The translations under genes and the position numbers were made by a program. Below are positions 8,447 through 18,003 of a stretch of DNA of 64,000 nucleotides, piece after piece; position 1 is the stretch's first letter; each line of letters opens with the position of its first letter. The DNA is from an uncultured Alphaproteobacteria bacterium (GTDB taxonomy: Bacteria; Pseudomonadota; Alphaproteobacteria; Rhizobiales; Ancalomicrobiaceae). The stretch spans positions 1-64,000 of the forward strand of contig CALBKH010000026.1 of assembly GCA_937892955.1 (NCBI GenBank), written 5' to 3'. The notes beneath the pieces were generated by a model. That model had not been told where the DNA came from and did no database searches. It worked only from the letters and a program-made list of their open reading frames with translations.

Positions 8447-9129
8447 ATCAGGAACCCCCCATCTCGATCGACAGAAGAAACAATGGCGACGAATGAATCC
8501 CATCGACACGACCATAATTCGAGTTCACGTATCTCCAAACGAAATATCAATCCGAACGCATCGACCATGAATGCTTCACCCTTCGCGTGACCTTTGTGCA
8601 ACAAAGCGAATACCGATTACCACATACATGAAGTCGAAACAAGTTATTCTAGTACTATTCAATTTTGTTGCTTGTTGTTTTATGGCGGATGCACCATGTA
8701 TCGTCCATCGCTACACTCACCGAACCGTCCACCATCGCGCACGTCCGAAAATCATTCGGGCGGGATGCGGAGTTGTATCGTCGAAAACGTCTCCACCTCG
8801 CCGGCATGCGCGCCGATGCGGCGGGTCGACTCGAGTAGATCGGTAATTTTTACGAGGAAGCTTCCAATCGATCCGCTGCACGACGAAGTCGTCGATGCGG
8901 CGTATCCCCGCCGGGGGACCGCGCGGGAGCCCTCGTTCGCGCGAAGAGCAACGGATCACGCGGCGGCCGGTGCCGTGTCGATGTGACCGCGCGCGTCGGG
9001 GTGGGTACGGGGGAGACGAGATCGGCCGGACCATGGCCGGCGCGGGGAGGTCGGCGAGCGTGGCTCGCCACATCACCGTGAGGCCGTCCGCCGCGCGGAC
9101 CCATGGTTCACCGGATCGCAGGGAGAGAA
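8447..9129. other. Long gene-free region upstream of the barrel gene
   Basis: About 680 bp. The part at 8595-8700 is markedly AT-rich relative to the flanks and probably holds the barrel promoter and possibly older acquired DNA. Frames here have no signal peptide, motif or good ribosome-binding site. Confidence 0.35.
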
Positions 9130-9219
9130 TGGCGGACGGGGTGGGATTCGAACCCACGGTGGGCTCGCACCCACGGCGGTTTTCAAGACCGCTGCCTTAA
9201 ACCACTCGGCCACCCGTCC
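9130..9219 (-). tRNA. tRNA-Ser (anticodon UGA)
   Basis: A 90-nt class II tRNA on the minus strand. The acceptor stem GGACGGG (9219-9213) pairs with CCCGTCC, followed by discriminator G and an encoded CCA (9132-9130). The anticodon stem GCGGT/ACCGC holds the loop CTTGAAA, giving UGA, which reads UCA. A long variable arm and a T-arm with GTGGG/CCCAC are present. Confidence 0.97.
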
Positions 9220-9423
9220 GGAGGCCCTTCAATGACGAGAAACAGCGCCGGGTTCAAGCCCCTCGCGCGCGCCGAAGCTCGAGGGGGTGAGGCGACGCGC
9301 CTTCGCCCGATCGGTGACGCCCCAGCCCTCGCGTGCCCGGCCCGCCCGGCCCACGACGCCGGCGGGGTCGCGCCACCGCGACGCCCGACCTCCCGCGTGC
9401 TCCCTCGCCGCGAAACGACGAAA

Positions 9424-9446
9424 GGCCGGCGGTCGTCCCGCCGGCC
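9424..9446 (-). terminator. Hairpin terminator of the tusA end of the sulfur block
   Basis: The perfect 9-bp stem GGCCGGCGG/CCGCCGGCC with a 5-nt loop is followed on the minus strand by TTTCGTCGTTTCG. It lies about 130 nt past the tusA stop and is probably where the 21-kb sulfur block ends. Confidence 0.6.
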
Positions 9447-9534
9447 CCTCGGTCCCGGTCGCCGAGAGCGGTTCGCGAACCGATCGCGTCGGTTCGAAAC
9501 CCGCTCTCGATCCCTGGTGGCACCTGTTCTCTTC

Positions 9535-9556
9535 GATCCGGTCGTTCGACCGGATC
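9535..9556 (-). other. Hairpin 19 nt after tusA
   Basis: GATCCGGTC (9535-9543) pairs with GACCGGATC (9548-9556) around a 4-nt loop. It has no T-run; it may protect the 3' end of the message together with the hairpin further downstream. Confidence 0.4.
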
Positions 9557-9574
9557 GGAACGGGCTCCGGGTGA

Positions 9575-9802
9575 TCAGGCGGTGTGCTTGATGACGAAGC
9601 GGAAGACGCCGGCGTCGGAGCCGGTTTCCATCATGGTGTTGCCGGTGGTGCGGCAGAAGGCTTCGAAGTCGGCGACGGAACCCGGGTCGGTCGCCAGGAT
9701 CTCGAGGGTGCCGCCGGCCGGCACTTCCTTGAGCATCTTCTTCGCCTTGAGGATCGGCAGCGGGCAGTTGAGGCCCTTCGCGTCGAGAGTCTTGTCGGCC
9801 AT
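9575..9802 (-). CDS. tusA: Sulfur-carrier protein TusA
   Basis: 75 residues from ATG 9802; a GGAGG site lies 7 nt before it, whereas the in-frame ATG at 9808 is too close to that site. The signature KGLNCPLPILKAKK contains the sulfur-carrying Cys and the Pro of the CPxP motif. TusA passes persulfide sulfur between cytoplasmic partners; in sulfur oxidisers it donates to DsrE of DsrEFH. It is the last gene of the minus-strand sulfur block, 110 bp after soeC, and its usual partners dsrEFH lie 18 kb upstream in the same direction, supporting a role in sulfur oxidation rather than tRNA thiolation. Confidence 0.93.
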   Translation of the reverse strand: MADKTLDAKGLNCPLPILKAKKMLKEVPAGGTLEILATDPGSVADFEAFCRTTGNTMMETGSDAGVFRFVIKHTA

Positions 9803-9912
9803 GTTCATTCCTCCACGGATGTCTGTGACAGGGTAGTTCGGTTCTCTGGGTGACGGGCGGCGGCGAGCGGTCCCCGATCGCCGCCTTAAGGGCTCCTGCC
9901 CCGGCGGGCCCG

Positions 9913-10851
9913 TCAGCGGCCGTAGTAGACCATGCAGTCGTGCTTCGCTTCAGCGAAAAACAGCCAACGCTCGGTGAGAAGCCCCACCGCCAGCGAGGCG
10001 ACGGCGACGAGCGCCAGCACCATGGCCAGCCCCGAGGCCACGAACAGCGCCGCGATCGTCGCCGCCAGCGGCACGACGAACAGGGTCAGCTGAGCGATGG
10101 CGCGCAGGCGCTGCGCATGTTTGCGGGCGACGACGTAGCCCATCTCCTGCATGAGGAAGTTCTCTTCCGTGTGCGGCTGCTCGAGCAGTCGCACCGAGCC
10201 GAAGCGGCCGAGACCGGTCGCCGAGGCGAGAGTCGTCTTCGACCGACCGGTGTCGACCGAATGCCAGTAGGCGAGCTTCACCACCCAGCCGGCGGCGAGG
10301 AGCACGATCGCCAACACGTCGACGTGGGGGCCGTGGACGCCGAAGAGCCGGGTCACCGCCTCGAGCAGCAGAGCGCCCGACATCAGGCCGAGCACCATGT
10401 AGGCGACCGGGACGATGCCGTTGTTCCACTGGCGGATGGTGATCAGGCTCGCATAGATCATCGAGGTCGAGATCACCGTCGCCACGGCCAGGACCGCGGC
10501 GAGCGCCCCCATCCAGCCGAAGAAGCCGGTGGTGGTGCCGAGGAACACCCAGCCGATGGCGAAGAGGCCGGCCGGCACGAAGGTCAGGATCGCCAGCACG
10601 CCCTCCCGCGACAGCCAGGACGAACGCCACTGGCTGAGCGCCCGCCAGGCGCGTTCGGGATGGCCGAGGTGGAAGGTCGACGACAGGAGGCCGCCGGCGA
10701 TGAGGCCGAGGGCCAGGCCCGTGGTGACGAAACCGAGCCAGGTGGCCGCCGGCATCAGGCCGGAGACCGCGAAGATCGCCGCGAGGATCAGCAGGCCGTA
10801 GCCGGCGCCCGACGCGGTGGTGAAGAAGATGACCGAATAAGCGGGATGCAT
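9913..10851 (-). CDS. soeC: Sulfite-oxidising enzyme membrane subunit SoeC (DmsC-like)
   Basis: 312 residues, starting MHPAYSVIFFTT, with about eight hydrophobic helices and no Cys cluster. It resembles the DmsC/NrfD-type quinone-reactive anchors of molybdoenzymes. It follows soeB by 13 bp. In the SoeABC complex this subunit would hold the cytoplasmic catalytic dimer at the inner membrane and pass electrons from sulfite to quinone. The alternative, an anchor of a DMSO- or tetrathionate-type reductase, is less likely given the complete dsr cluster upstream and tusA downstream. Confidence 0.85.
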   Translation of the reverse strand: MHPAYSVIFFTTASGAGYGLLILAAIFAVSGLMPAATWLGFVTTGLALGLIAGGLLSSTFHLGHPERAWRALSQWRSSWLSREGVLAILTFVPAGLFAIGWVFLGTTTGFFGWMGALAAVLAVATVISTSMIYASLITIRQWNNGIVPVAYMVLGLMSGALLLEAVTRLFGVHGPHVDVLAIVLLAAGWVVKLAYWHSVDTGRSKTTLASATGLGRFGSVRLLEQPHTEENFLMQEMGYVVARKHAQRLRAIAQLTLFVVPLAATIAALFVASGLAMVLALVAVASLAVGLLTERWLFFAEAKHDCMVYYGR

Positions 10852-10864
10852 GTCTCGTCTTCCC

Positions 10865-11605
10865 TCAACGCGTCAGCACACGGTCGACCCACTTCAGGAA
10901 CCTGCCGGCTCCGGCGAGCGCCGGGGCGGGCGCCGCGGCCGGCGCGGCGGGGCCGCGCTTGCCCACACGCGGCGGCAGGTACTTGCTGGTCGGCTGATAA
11001 CCCGTCTCCGGCGCCAGATCGTAGCCGCCGCGCTCGCGCGTCAGCTTCGAAACGGTGGAGTTCGGGTCGTTGAAATCACCGAAGTGGCGCGCCTTGGACG
11101 GACACGCCGCGACGCAGGCCGGGACGCGGTCCTCTTCGGGGAGATTCTTGTTGTAGATCTTGTCGACGCAGAGCGTGCACTTCTTCATCACGCCGACGTG
11201 CTCGTCGTACTCGCGATTGCCGTAGGAGCAGGCCCAGGAGCACAGCTTGCAGCCGATGCACTTGTCGTGGTCGACCAGCACGATGCCGTCTTCCGAGCGC
11301 TTGTAGGAGGCGCCGGTCGGGCACACCGTGACGCAGGCCGGCGTCTCGCAGTGCAGGCAGTTCTTGGGGAAGTGGACGGTGCGGGCGTCCGGCCCCTCCC
11401 CGCCCACTTCATAGGTGTAGACGCGGTTGAACCAGACACCGCGCTGTTCCGCCTGATAGGCGTTGACGTCGGTCAGCGGGGCCGAGATCGCGCCGGTGTT
11501 CCACTCCTTGCAGTTGGTGGCACAGGCGTGGCAGCCGACACAGGTGTCGAGGTCGATGGCGAGGCCGAGGCGCTTCGCCGGGGGGTGCGACGGCAGGGAG
11601 GTCAT
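10865..11605 (-). CDS. soeB: Sulfite-oxidising enzyme iron-sulfur subunit SoeB
   Basis: 246 residues from ATG 11605, overlapping the soeA stop by 4 nt (ATGA). Four ferredoxin-type Cys groups are seen: DTCVGCHACATNCKEW, CLHCETPACVTVCPTGA, KCIGCKLCSWACSYGN and CTLCVDKI followed by VPACVAACPSKA. This is the DmsB/PhsB pattern that wires the molybdenum subunit to the anchor. No signal peptide is present, which fits a cytoplasmic complex. The last 40 residues are rich in Ala and Pro and end in an amphipathic segment. It would accept electrons from SoeA and deliver them to SoeC. Confidence 0.92.
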   Translation of the reverse strand: MTSLPSHPPAKRLGLAIDLDTCVGCHACATNCKEWNTGAISAPLTDVNAYQAEQRGVWFNRVYTYEVGGEGPDARTVHFPKNCLHCETPACVTVCPTGASYKRSEDGIVLVDHDKCIGCKLCSWACSYGNREYDEHVGVMKKCTLCVDKIYNKNLPEEDRVPACVAACPSKARHFGDFNDPNSTVSKLTRERGGYDLAPETGYQPTSKYLPPRVGKRGPAAPAAAPAPALAGAGRFLKWVDRVLTR

Positions 11606-14478
11606 GCCGGGCTCCTCTCGTCGCGCGCCTTCGCGTGGAAGGATGCGCCGTAGTCGTTGACGGTGGGCGCCGGCTCGAGGCCGACGAGACGCGGAATGGT
11701 CGGGAACTGCGGCTCGGTGACTTCCGCCCCGGGCGCGCACTTCTCGATGCGGACGCGCAGGTCGAACCACGCCGCCTGACCGGTGATCGGGTCGGAGTTG
11801 GTGATGCGCTTGCCCTGGGCGTCGCGCGGCAGCAGCTCCGAGATCAGGTGGTTGAGCAGGAAGCCCTTCTTCGCCTCGGGCACATCGGCGTCGAGGTTCC
11901 ACGCTCCCGAGCGCTTGCCGATGGCGTTCCACGTCCACACCGTGTCGTGGTTGAGGCCTTCCATGGTCTTCACCTGGACCTTGATCTCGCCGTTGTGGCT
12001 GGTGACCTTGACCCAGTCGTCGTCGACCACGCCGAGCTCACGCGCCTTGGAGGTGGAGACGTAGAGCTTGTTGCGGCCGAGGATCTGCCTGAGCCAGGCG
12101 TTCTGCGAGCCCCAGGAGTGGTACATGATCATCGGGCGCTGGGTCAGCGCGTGGACCGGGTAGGTCTTCGTGTCGACCATCGACTCTTCGAACGGCACGT
12201 ACCACACGGGAAGCGGATCGAAGCTCGCTTCGACGCGCGCCCTCAGGTGATCCGGCGGCTGCACCGCGCCGTGGCCCTGCGCCGCCAGTTTGAACTTCTG
12301 CATCGTCTCCGAATAGAGCTGGATGACGATCTGATCGGCATGGCCGACGAAGCCCATCTGCACGGCGAAGTCGAGGTAGTCCTTGTTGGCGAACTTGTAG
12401 AACTTCTGGTTCGGCGCCAGCTCGTGATGCCAGAAGGCCTGATGGTCGATGTAGGCCTGGAGCTGGTTCTTGTTGACGCCACCGCGGCCGTGCTGGTCGC
12501 CGTTCTCACCGCGCCAGCCGGCGAGCGGGCCGATGCCCGGAGTGCGCTCGTGGTTGACGATGTAGTCGGCGTAGCCGCCGGGATACTTCGGCGTGCCGTC
12601 GGCGTTGGTCATGCCCGGCAGACCGAGGCGAGCGCCGAGGTCGAGCATCACCGACTGGAACGAGCGGACGTCGCGATCGGGCTCGACCACCGGCTGGCGG
12701 ATGGCGTCGGCCGGGCCGTCGGCTTCGCAGATCGGCCGGTCGAGCAGCGAGATGCAGTCCCAACGCTCGAGGTAGGTGGTGTCCGGCAGGATCAGGTCGG
12801 CATAGGCCACCATCTCCGACTGGTAGGCGTCCGAGTAGATGATCTTGGGGATCTTGTACTCGCCGGTCTTCTCGTCCTTGGCCGTGAGCATCTCCATGAC
12901 ACCCTTGGTGTTCATGGTCGAGTTCCAGCTCATGTTGGCCATGTACATGAACAGCACGTCGACCGGATAGGGGTCGGCGTTGTGCGCATTGGTGATGACC
13001 ATGTGCATCAGGCCGTGCGAGGAGAGCGGCGCCTCCCACGAATAGGCCTTGTCGATGCGAACCGGCGTGCCGTCCGCTTCGAGCACCAGATCCTCCGGCC
13101 CGGTCGGAAAGCCGAGCGGGGCACCGGTGAGCGGGGTGTTCGGAGCGTAGGTCTTACCGGCCGGCTTGATGCCCGGCGGGATCGGCTTGGGGAACGGCGG
13201 CTTGAAGCGGAAGCCGCCGGGCACTTCGACCGAGCCGAGCAGCACCTGCAGGACGTGGATCGCCCGGCAGGTGTGGAAGCCGTTGGAGTGGGCCGAGATG
13301 CCGCGCATGGCGTGCATCGCCACCGGACGACCGGTGATCTTGTCGTGCTTGCGCCCGGCCCAGTCGGTCCATTCGACGTCGAGGGTGATCTCCTGCTCGA
13401 AGGCCACCTCGGCGAGCTCGCGGGCGATGCGGCGGATGGTGTCGGCCGGGATGCCGCAGCGCTCGGCGACGGCATCGGGGGCGTAGTCGCCGGCCATGTA
13501 GCGATCGGCGAGGATCTGGAACGACGGCACCGCCTTGCGTCCGTCGGGGAGCGTGAACTCGCCGACGACGGCGGGCGCGATCTCCGGCAGACGGGCGTCG
13601 ACCGCTTCACCCTTCTTCACGTCCCAGGCGAGCGGAGCGCCGGAGGCGTCGCGGGCGAAGAGGCCGTGATCGGCGCCGCCCGGGTTCTGGACGACCAGCC
13701 AGGGGGCGTTGGTGTAGCGCACGAGATAGTCGAGATCGACCTTGTCGGCATGCAGCAGCTCGTGGATGAGCGCCATGACGAACAGGCCGTCGGTGCCCGG
13801 GCGGATGCCCAGCCACTCGTCGGCGACCGCCGAATAACCGGTGCGGATCGGGTTGACCGACACGACCTTGGCGCCGCGACCCTTCATCTTGCCGAGGCCG
13901 GTCTTGATCGGGTTCGAGTCGTGGTCCTCGGCGACGCCGAAGAGCATCAGGTACTTCGAGCGATCCCAATCGGGTTCGCCGAACTCCCAGAACGAGCCGC
14001 CGATGGTGTAGAGGCCGGCCGCCGCCATGTTGACCGAACAGAAGCCGCCGTGCGCCGCGAAGTTCGGCGTGCCGAACTGCGTCGCCCACCAGCCGGTCAA
14101 CGACTGCGACTGATCGCGGCCGGTGAAGAAGGCGAGCTTCTTCGGATCGGTGTCGCGGATGTTCTTCAGCCACCCGGTGGCGATGGAGAGCGCCTCGTCC
14201 CACTCGATCTCGACGAAGGCGTTCTCACCACGCGGCCCCACGCGCTTCAGCGGCTTCCTGAGCCGCGCCGGCGAGTAGTGCTGCATGATGCCCGAGGAGC
14301 CCTTACCGCAGATCACACCCTTGTTGACGGGATGGTTGCGGTTGCCCTCGATGTAGCGGACGAGCCCGTCCTTCAGGTGCACCTTGATGCCGCATCGGCA
14401 GGCGCACATGTAGCAGGTCGTGTACTTCACCTCGTCGTTCACGACCGGTGAGGTGTCGATCGCCGGATCCCTGGCCAT
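11602..14478 (-). CDS. soeA: Sulfite-oxidising enzyme molybdopterin subunit SoeA
   Basis: 958 residues. The N-terminus has no Tat signal and carries the proximal [4Fe-4S] motif with C22, C25, C29 and C57. The rest is a full molybdopterin oxidoreductase with a C-terminal molydopterin-dinucleotide-binding domain near WVKVTSHNGEI. The lack of a Tat signal separates it from periplasmic thiosulfate or polysulfide reductases and fits the cytoplasmic SoeA, which oxidises sulfite to sulfate. It heads a tight soeA-soeB-soeC set downstream of sulP. In the pathway it would consume the sulfite made by DsrAB. Family assignment is firm; the sulfite specificity rests mainly on context. Confidence 0.9.
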   Translation of the reverse strand: MARDPAIDTSPVVNDEVKYTTCYMCACRCGIKVHLKDGLVRYIEGNRNHPVNKGVICGKGSSGIMQHYSPARLRKPLKRVGPRGENAFVEIEWDEALSIATGWLKNIRDTDPKKLAFFTGRDQSQSLTGWWATQFGTPNFAAHGGFCSVNMAAAGLYTIGGSFWEFGEPDWDRSKYLMLFGVAEDHDSNPIKTGLGKMKGRGAKVVSVNPIRTGYSAVADEWLGIRPGTDGLFVMALIHELLHADKVDLDYLVRYTNAPWLVVQNPGGADHGLFARDASGAPLAWDVKKGEAVDARLPEIAPAVVGEFTLPDGRKAVPSFQILADRYMAGDYAPDAVAERCGIPADTIRRIARELAEVAFEQEITLDVEWTDWAGRKHDKITGRPVAMHAMRGISAHSNGFHTCRAIHVLQVLLGSVEVPGGFRFKPPFPKPIPPGIKPAGKTYAPNTPLTGAPLGFPTGPEDLVLEADGTPVRIDKAYSWEAPLSSHGLMHMVITNAHNADPYPVDVLFMYMANMSWNSTMNTKGVMEMLTAKDEKTGEYKIPKIIYSDAYQSEMVAYADLILPDTTYLERWDCISLLDRPICEADGPADAIRQPVVEPDRDVRSFQSVMLDLGARLGLPGMTNADGTPKYPGGYADYIVNHERTPGIGPLAGWRGENGDQHGRGGVNKNQLQAYIDHQAFWHHELAPNQKFYKFANKDYLDFAVQMGFVGHADQIVIQLYSETMQKFKLAAQGHGAVQPPDHLRARVEASFDPLPVWYVPFEESMVDTKTYPVHALTQRPMIMYHSWGSQNAWLRQILGRNKLYVSTSKARELGVVDDDWVKVTSHNGEIKVQVKTMEGLNHDTVWTWNAIGKRSGAWNLDADVPEAKKGFLLNHLISELLPRDAQGKRITNSDPITGQAAWFDLRVRIEKCAPGAEVTEPQFPTIPRLVGLEPAPTVNDYGASFHAKARDERSPA

Positions 14479-14530
14479 TTTGTCGTCGTTTCCTCATCGC
14501 TGCCCGCCGAGCGGGCCGTATTTCCCTTCA

Positions 14531-14547
14531 CGACCCGGTCCGGGTCG
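14531..14547 (-). other. Short hairpin between sulP and soeA
   Basis: CGACCCGG and CCGGGTCG flank a single T, forming a compact hairpin 9 nt after the sulP stop. It has no T-tract. Confidence 0.35.
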
Positions 14548-14556
14548 CGCGTCGTC

Positions 14557-16389
14557 TCATACCGCCGCCGGACCGGCGACCGCCTTCGGCGCCGGTTCGT
14601 CGTCGAAGTCGGCTTCCGTCGGCTCCTGCTTGCCCATCCGCGCGCATTCGACGAAGACGCGACGGCCGCAGGTCTTGCATTCGTTGTAGTCGAAGTAGCG
14701 GTAGAGCGTCCTCAGCGCCTCGGTCTTCGAGTGGAAGATGTTCTCCCGCCCGATCTCGTCGATGTAGCCGCCCTTCTCCAGGATCTCGAGCACCCGATCC
14801 TTCGGCCGGATGAGATAGAGACCGCCACCGTGGGCCCGCCATCGCTTGGCCATCTGCACCAGCGCCTCGGCGCCGGCGAGATCGACGAAGTTCACGCCCG
14901 ACATGACGATCGCCAGGAAGCGAACGTCGGGGATCTCCTTCTCGTAGTTGCGCAGCGTCTCCTGGAAGGAATTGACCGCGCCGAAGAACAGCGACCCGTC
15001 GATGCGGATGATGCGGAGCTGGCGGCACTCCACCAGATTGCCGCCGGCGGTGGTGAACTTGCGGCCGGCGCTCATCGGATCGGGCACGCGCGGCAGGATG
15101 CGCGGGTTGGAGGTGCGGTTCAGATAGAGCAGCAGCGAAAGCATGACGCCGAGGAAGATCGCGAACTCGAGCTCGAGCACCAGCGCCGAGACGAAGACCA
15201 CGGTCATCACCGCCGTCTCCGACTTCGAGGTCTTCACGATCTGGGCGATGTGGTGCCAATCGACCAGACCCCAGGCGACCAGGAACAGCACGCCGGCCAT
15301 CGCGGCGAGCGGCATGTAGACCGCATAGGGAGCCAGCACGAAGACCAGTACCATCAACAGCGCGCCGGCGACGATCGCGGCGAGCGGCGTCTTGGCGCCG
15401 GCGTCGTAGTTGAGGCCGGAGCGGTTGAACGAGCCGGTCGCCACGTAGCCGGAGAAGAACGACCCGGCGATGTTGGACAGGCCCTGGCCGAAGAACTCCT
15501 GGTTGGCGTCGATGTGCTGTCCGGATCGGACCGCGAGCGCGCGGGCGATCGACAGCGCCTCGGTCAGGGCGAACATGGTCATGGCGACGGCCGTCGGCGC
15601 CAACTGGCGCCACACTTCCGGCTCGAAGCTCGGCGCCGACAGCGGCGGCAGGCTCGCCGGGAGGGCGCCGACGGTGGCGAACTGCGCCCCGGCAGTCGCC
15701 TTCAGCACGACGCCGACGAGCGAACCCACCAGGATCGCCACGATCATGTAGGGCACGCGCGGCAGGTGATTGCGCACCACGATACCGGTGGCCAACGTCG
15801 CCAGTCCGATGGCGAAGGTCGGCCACGAGATCGAGCCGAAATGCTCGAAGAGGTACATCACCACTTCGTGCGGGTGACTGCCGCGCGGGATCGCCAATCC
15901 GGTGAAGTTCTTCACCTGATTGATGGCGATGAGCACGCCGGCGCCGGCGGTGAAGCCGATCACCACCGAATGCGAGATGAAGTTGACGATGGTGCCGAGC
16001 TTGAACAGCGCCATGGTGATCTCCAGCAGACCGACCATGATGGCGACCGTCAGCGCCAGCTTGACGTAATGGGCGCTGCCCGGTTCGGCGAGCGCCGAGA
16101 GCGAGGAGAACAGCACCAGCGAAGCGGCCGTCGTCGGGCCCGAGACCAGATGCCAGGACGAGCCGAACAGCGCCGCGACGATCGCCGGGACGATACCCGC
16201 GTAGAGGCCGTATTCCGGCGGCATGCCGGCGATGGTGGCGAAGGCCACACCCTGCGGCAGCACGACGACCGCGCCGGTCAGACCGGCCATGAGGTCGGAC
16301 GAGATGGTCTTCCCGTTCAGCAGCGGCAGCCAGCTGCGGAACGGCATCAGATCCGGCATGAACGAACTCAGGCGCGATGCGACGGCCAA
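14557..16389 (-). CDS. SulP-family anion transporter with STAS domain
   Basis: About 610 residues if the TTG at 16389 is used; GAAGGAG stands 8 nt before it. In-frame ATGs at 16431 or 16491 would add 14-34 residues. The transport domain starts near LMAGLTGAVVVLPQGVAFA and has 12-14 helices; a cytosolic STAS domain follows (LAIVMSGVNFVDLAGAEAL). The tail carries DYNECKTCGRRVFVEC, a Cys-containing end also known in other bacterial SulP proteins. SulP proteins move sulfate and other anions. Its place between sqr and soeABC suggests it handles the sulfate end product, but import, export or bicarbonate exchange cannot be told apart. Confidence 0.88.
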   Translation of the reverse strand: MAVASRLSSFMPDLMPFRSWLPLLNGKTISSDLMAGLTGAVVVLPQGVAFATIAGMPPEYGLYAGIVPAIVAALFGSSWHLVSGPTTAASLVLFSSLSALAEPGSAHYVKLALTVAIMVGLLEITMALFKLGTIVNFISHSVVIGFTAGAGVLIAINQVKNFTGLAIPRGSHPHEVVMYLFEHFGSISWPTFAIGLATLATGIVVRNHLPRVPYMIVAILVGSLVGVVLKATAGAQFATVGALPASLPPLSAPSFEPEVWRQLAPTAVAMTMFALTEALSIARALAVRSGQHIDANQEFFGQGLSNIAGSFFSGYVATGSFNRSGLNYDAGAKTPLAAIVAGALLMVLVFVLAPYAVYMPLAAMAGVLFLVAWGLVDWHHIAQIVKTSKSETAVMTVVFVSALVLELEFAIFLGVMLSLLLYLNRTSNPRILPRVPDPMSAGRKFTTAGGNLVECRQLRIIRIDGSLFFGAVNSFQETLRNYEKEIPDVRFLAIVMSGVNFVDLAGAEALVQMAKRWRAHGGGLYLIRPKDRVLEILEKGGYIDEIGRENIFHSKTEALRTLYRYFDYNECKTCGRRVFVECARMGKQEPTEADFDDEPAPKAVAGPAAV

Positions 16390-16471
16390 AACGAAGTCTC
16401 CTTCGACGACGGGTTCCTTCCCGCGACGCATCGAAGCATCGCAGGCCGGGCGAAACGGCTGGGAATGGCGG

Positions 16472-16500
16472 CTCGGCGCCGGTGGCCCCACGGCGCCGAG
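16472..16500 (-). other. Hairpin 8 nt after the sqr stop
   Basis: The perfect 10-bp stem CTCGGCGCCG/CGGCGCCGAG encloses a 9-nt loop, with no T-run. It probably stabilises the sqr message or partly terminates before sulP. Confidence 0.5.
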
Positions 16501-16508
16501 GGATCACA

Positions 16509-17786
16509 TCAGGTGGTCTTCTTCAGCTTGCCGATGCCGAGGAAGTCGAGCATCGCCTTCTCGTAGAAGGGCTCGCTCTCACCGCGACGCATCTTGCGGA
16601 TGAAGTACTTCTCGAAGCCGATCTTCGCCGCATGCACCCACTTGCCCGACGAGGACCAGTTGACGTTGCGCGGCGGGATCTGCGGCTGGGCGACGAAGGC
16701 GACGCCACTGTCGCCGAAGTCCGCCAGACACACGGCGTTCCAGGTCGCCTCGTGGCTGGATTCCCCACCCCGCAGGATCTGACCGATGTTGAGCGCCGTG
16801 GCGGTCACCATCGACTCGATCATGAAGCCCGTCTTCGGCACGCCGCAGGGAACCGGCGTCGGTCCCATCGGCGGGATGGCGACGCAGACGCCGACCGAGA
16901 AGACGTTGCGGTACTTCGGGTTGCACTGGTGCTTGTCGACCAGGATGAAGCCGCGGGGGTTGACGAGGCCCTCGACGCCGCGAACCGCCTCGATGCCGCG
17001 GAACGGCGGCAGCATCATCGAGAAGCCGAACGGAAGCTCGTGGGTCGCCCGGACCGAGCCGTCCTCGGCGACTTCCTCGACGAACATCTTGCCCGGCTCG
17101 ACCTTCTTCACCCGGCTCGAGGTCAGCCACTTGATGTGATGCTCACGCATCTCGCTCTCGAGCAGGCCCTTGGTGTCGCCGACGCCGTCGAGGCCGAGGT
17201 GGCCGATGTAGGGCTCGGCGGTGACGAAGGTCATCGGTACCTTGTCGCGGATCTTGCGACGGCGCAGTTCGGTGTCGATGATGAAGGTGAACTCGTAGGC
17301 CGGACCGAAGCACGACGCGCCCTGCACCGCGCCGATGATGATCGGCTTCGGATCCTTGCAGAACTCGTCGAAAGCCGCCGCCGCCTGTTCGGCGTGGTCG
17401 ATGTGGCAGATCGACTGGGTGTTGCCGTTCGGGCCGAGACCTTCGATCTCGTCGAAGGCGAGTTCGGGACCGGTGGCGATGATCAGGAAGTCGTAGGCGA
17501 CCTCGCTGCCGTCGACCAGTTCGACCTTGTTGGCTTCCGGATGAACCTTCTTGGCCGCCACCGGCTTGAAGTCGATGCCGCGCTTGGCGAAGGTCGGCGC
17601 CAGATCGATCTGGATGTCCTCCCGCTGACGCCAGCGCACCGGGATCCACGGGTTCGACGGAACGAAGTGATACTTCGGATCCTTGGTGATGACGGTCAGT
17701 TTGTCGCCGGGACGGAGCTGATCCTTCATCTCGTAGGCCATGACGACGCCGCCGAGACCGGCGCCGAGAACTACAACGTGAGCCAT
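16509..17786 (-). CDS. sqr: Sulfide:quinone oxidoreductase
   Basis: 425 residues from ATG 17786, with GGAGGG 4 nt before it; the longer frame upstream is not needed. The N-terminal FAD motif is VLGAGLGGVVMAYE. Three cysteines at 127 (SICHID), 159 (QGASCFGP) and 353 (NAVCLADFG) lie where the essential SQR cysteines are expected (128, 160 and 356 in the Acidithiobacillus enzyme). The C-terminus has amphipathic aromatic segments for membrane binding. The enzyme oxidises sulfide to (poly)sulfur and reduces quinone. It lies 217 bp downstream of the last dsr-type gene, probably with its own promoter, and feeds sulfur into TusA/DsrEFH. Confidence 0.9.
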   Translation of the reverse strand: MAHVVVLGAGLGGVVMAYEMKDQLRPGDKLTVITKDPKYHFVPSNPWIPVRWRQREDIQIDLAPTFAKRGIDFKPVAAKKVHPEANKVELVDGSEVAYDFLIIATGPELAFDEIEGLGPNGNTQSICHIDHAEQAAAAFDEFCKDPKPIIIGAVQGASCFGPAYEFTFIIDTELRRRKIRDKVPMTFVTAEPYIGHLGLDGVGDTKGLLESEMREHHIKWLTSSRVKKVEPGKMFVEEVAEDGSVRATHELPFGFSMMLPPFRGIEAVRGVEGLVNPRGFILVDKHQCNPKYRNVFSVGVCVAIPPMGPTPVPCGVPKTGFMIESMVTATALNIGQILRGGESSHEATWNAVCLADFGDSGVAFVAQPQIPPRNVNWSSSGKWVHAAKIGFEKYFIRKMRRGESEPFYEKAMLDFLGIGKLKKTT

Positions 17787-17892
17787 CGAACCCTCCATGA
17801 ATTGGCCGATTACGCTCCCCCGAGCGTTCGACCGGTTATAGGTCCTCCTCCCGCTCCCGCCTCCACCTCCCTCGAGTGGTTGCGCAGGGCAG

Positions 17893-17940
17893 TGAAGAGA
17901 CACCGTTATCTCTTCAGCATATGCAGATATTCGAAGTTCC
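17893..17940. promoter_or_regulatory. Inverted repeat and ATATTCGAAG element upstream of sqr
   Basis: TGAAGAGA (17893-17900) pairs with TCTCTTCA (17909-17916). Next to it is CATATGCAGATATTCGAAG (17918-17936), AT-rich for this genome. The site is 110-150 bp upstream of sqr and 70-110 bp after the preceding dsrC-like gene. It could be an operator for sqr or the end structure of the dsr transcript. Confidence 0.4.
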
Positions 17941-18003
17941 CGAAACCGCGAAACCACGAACCGCGCCGGACATTCGCTCCCTTTTCGTCCGCGCGGGTGC
18001 CCC

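Noticed and set aside
8571..9200. Several short frames between the barrel gene and tRNA-Ser
   Set aside because: They have no ribosome-binding sites or motifs, overlap one another on both strands, and one runs through the tRNA.
11635..14451. 938-codon plus-strand frame opposite soeA
   Set aside because: It arises from GC codon bias in soeA. The product has no motif, and the minus strand encodes a clear molybdopterin enzyme.
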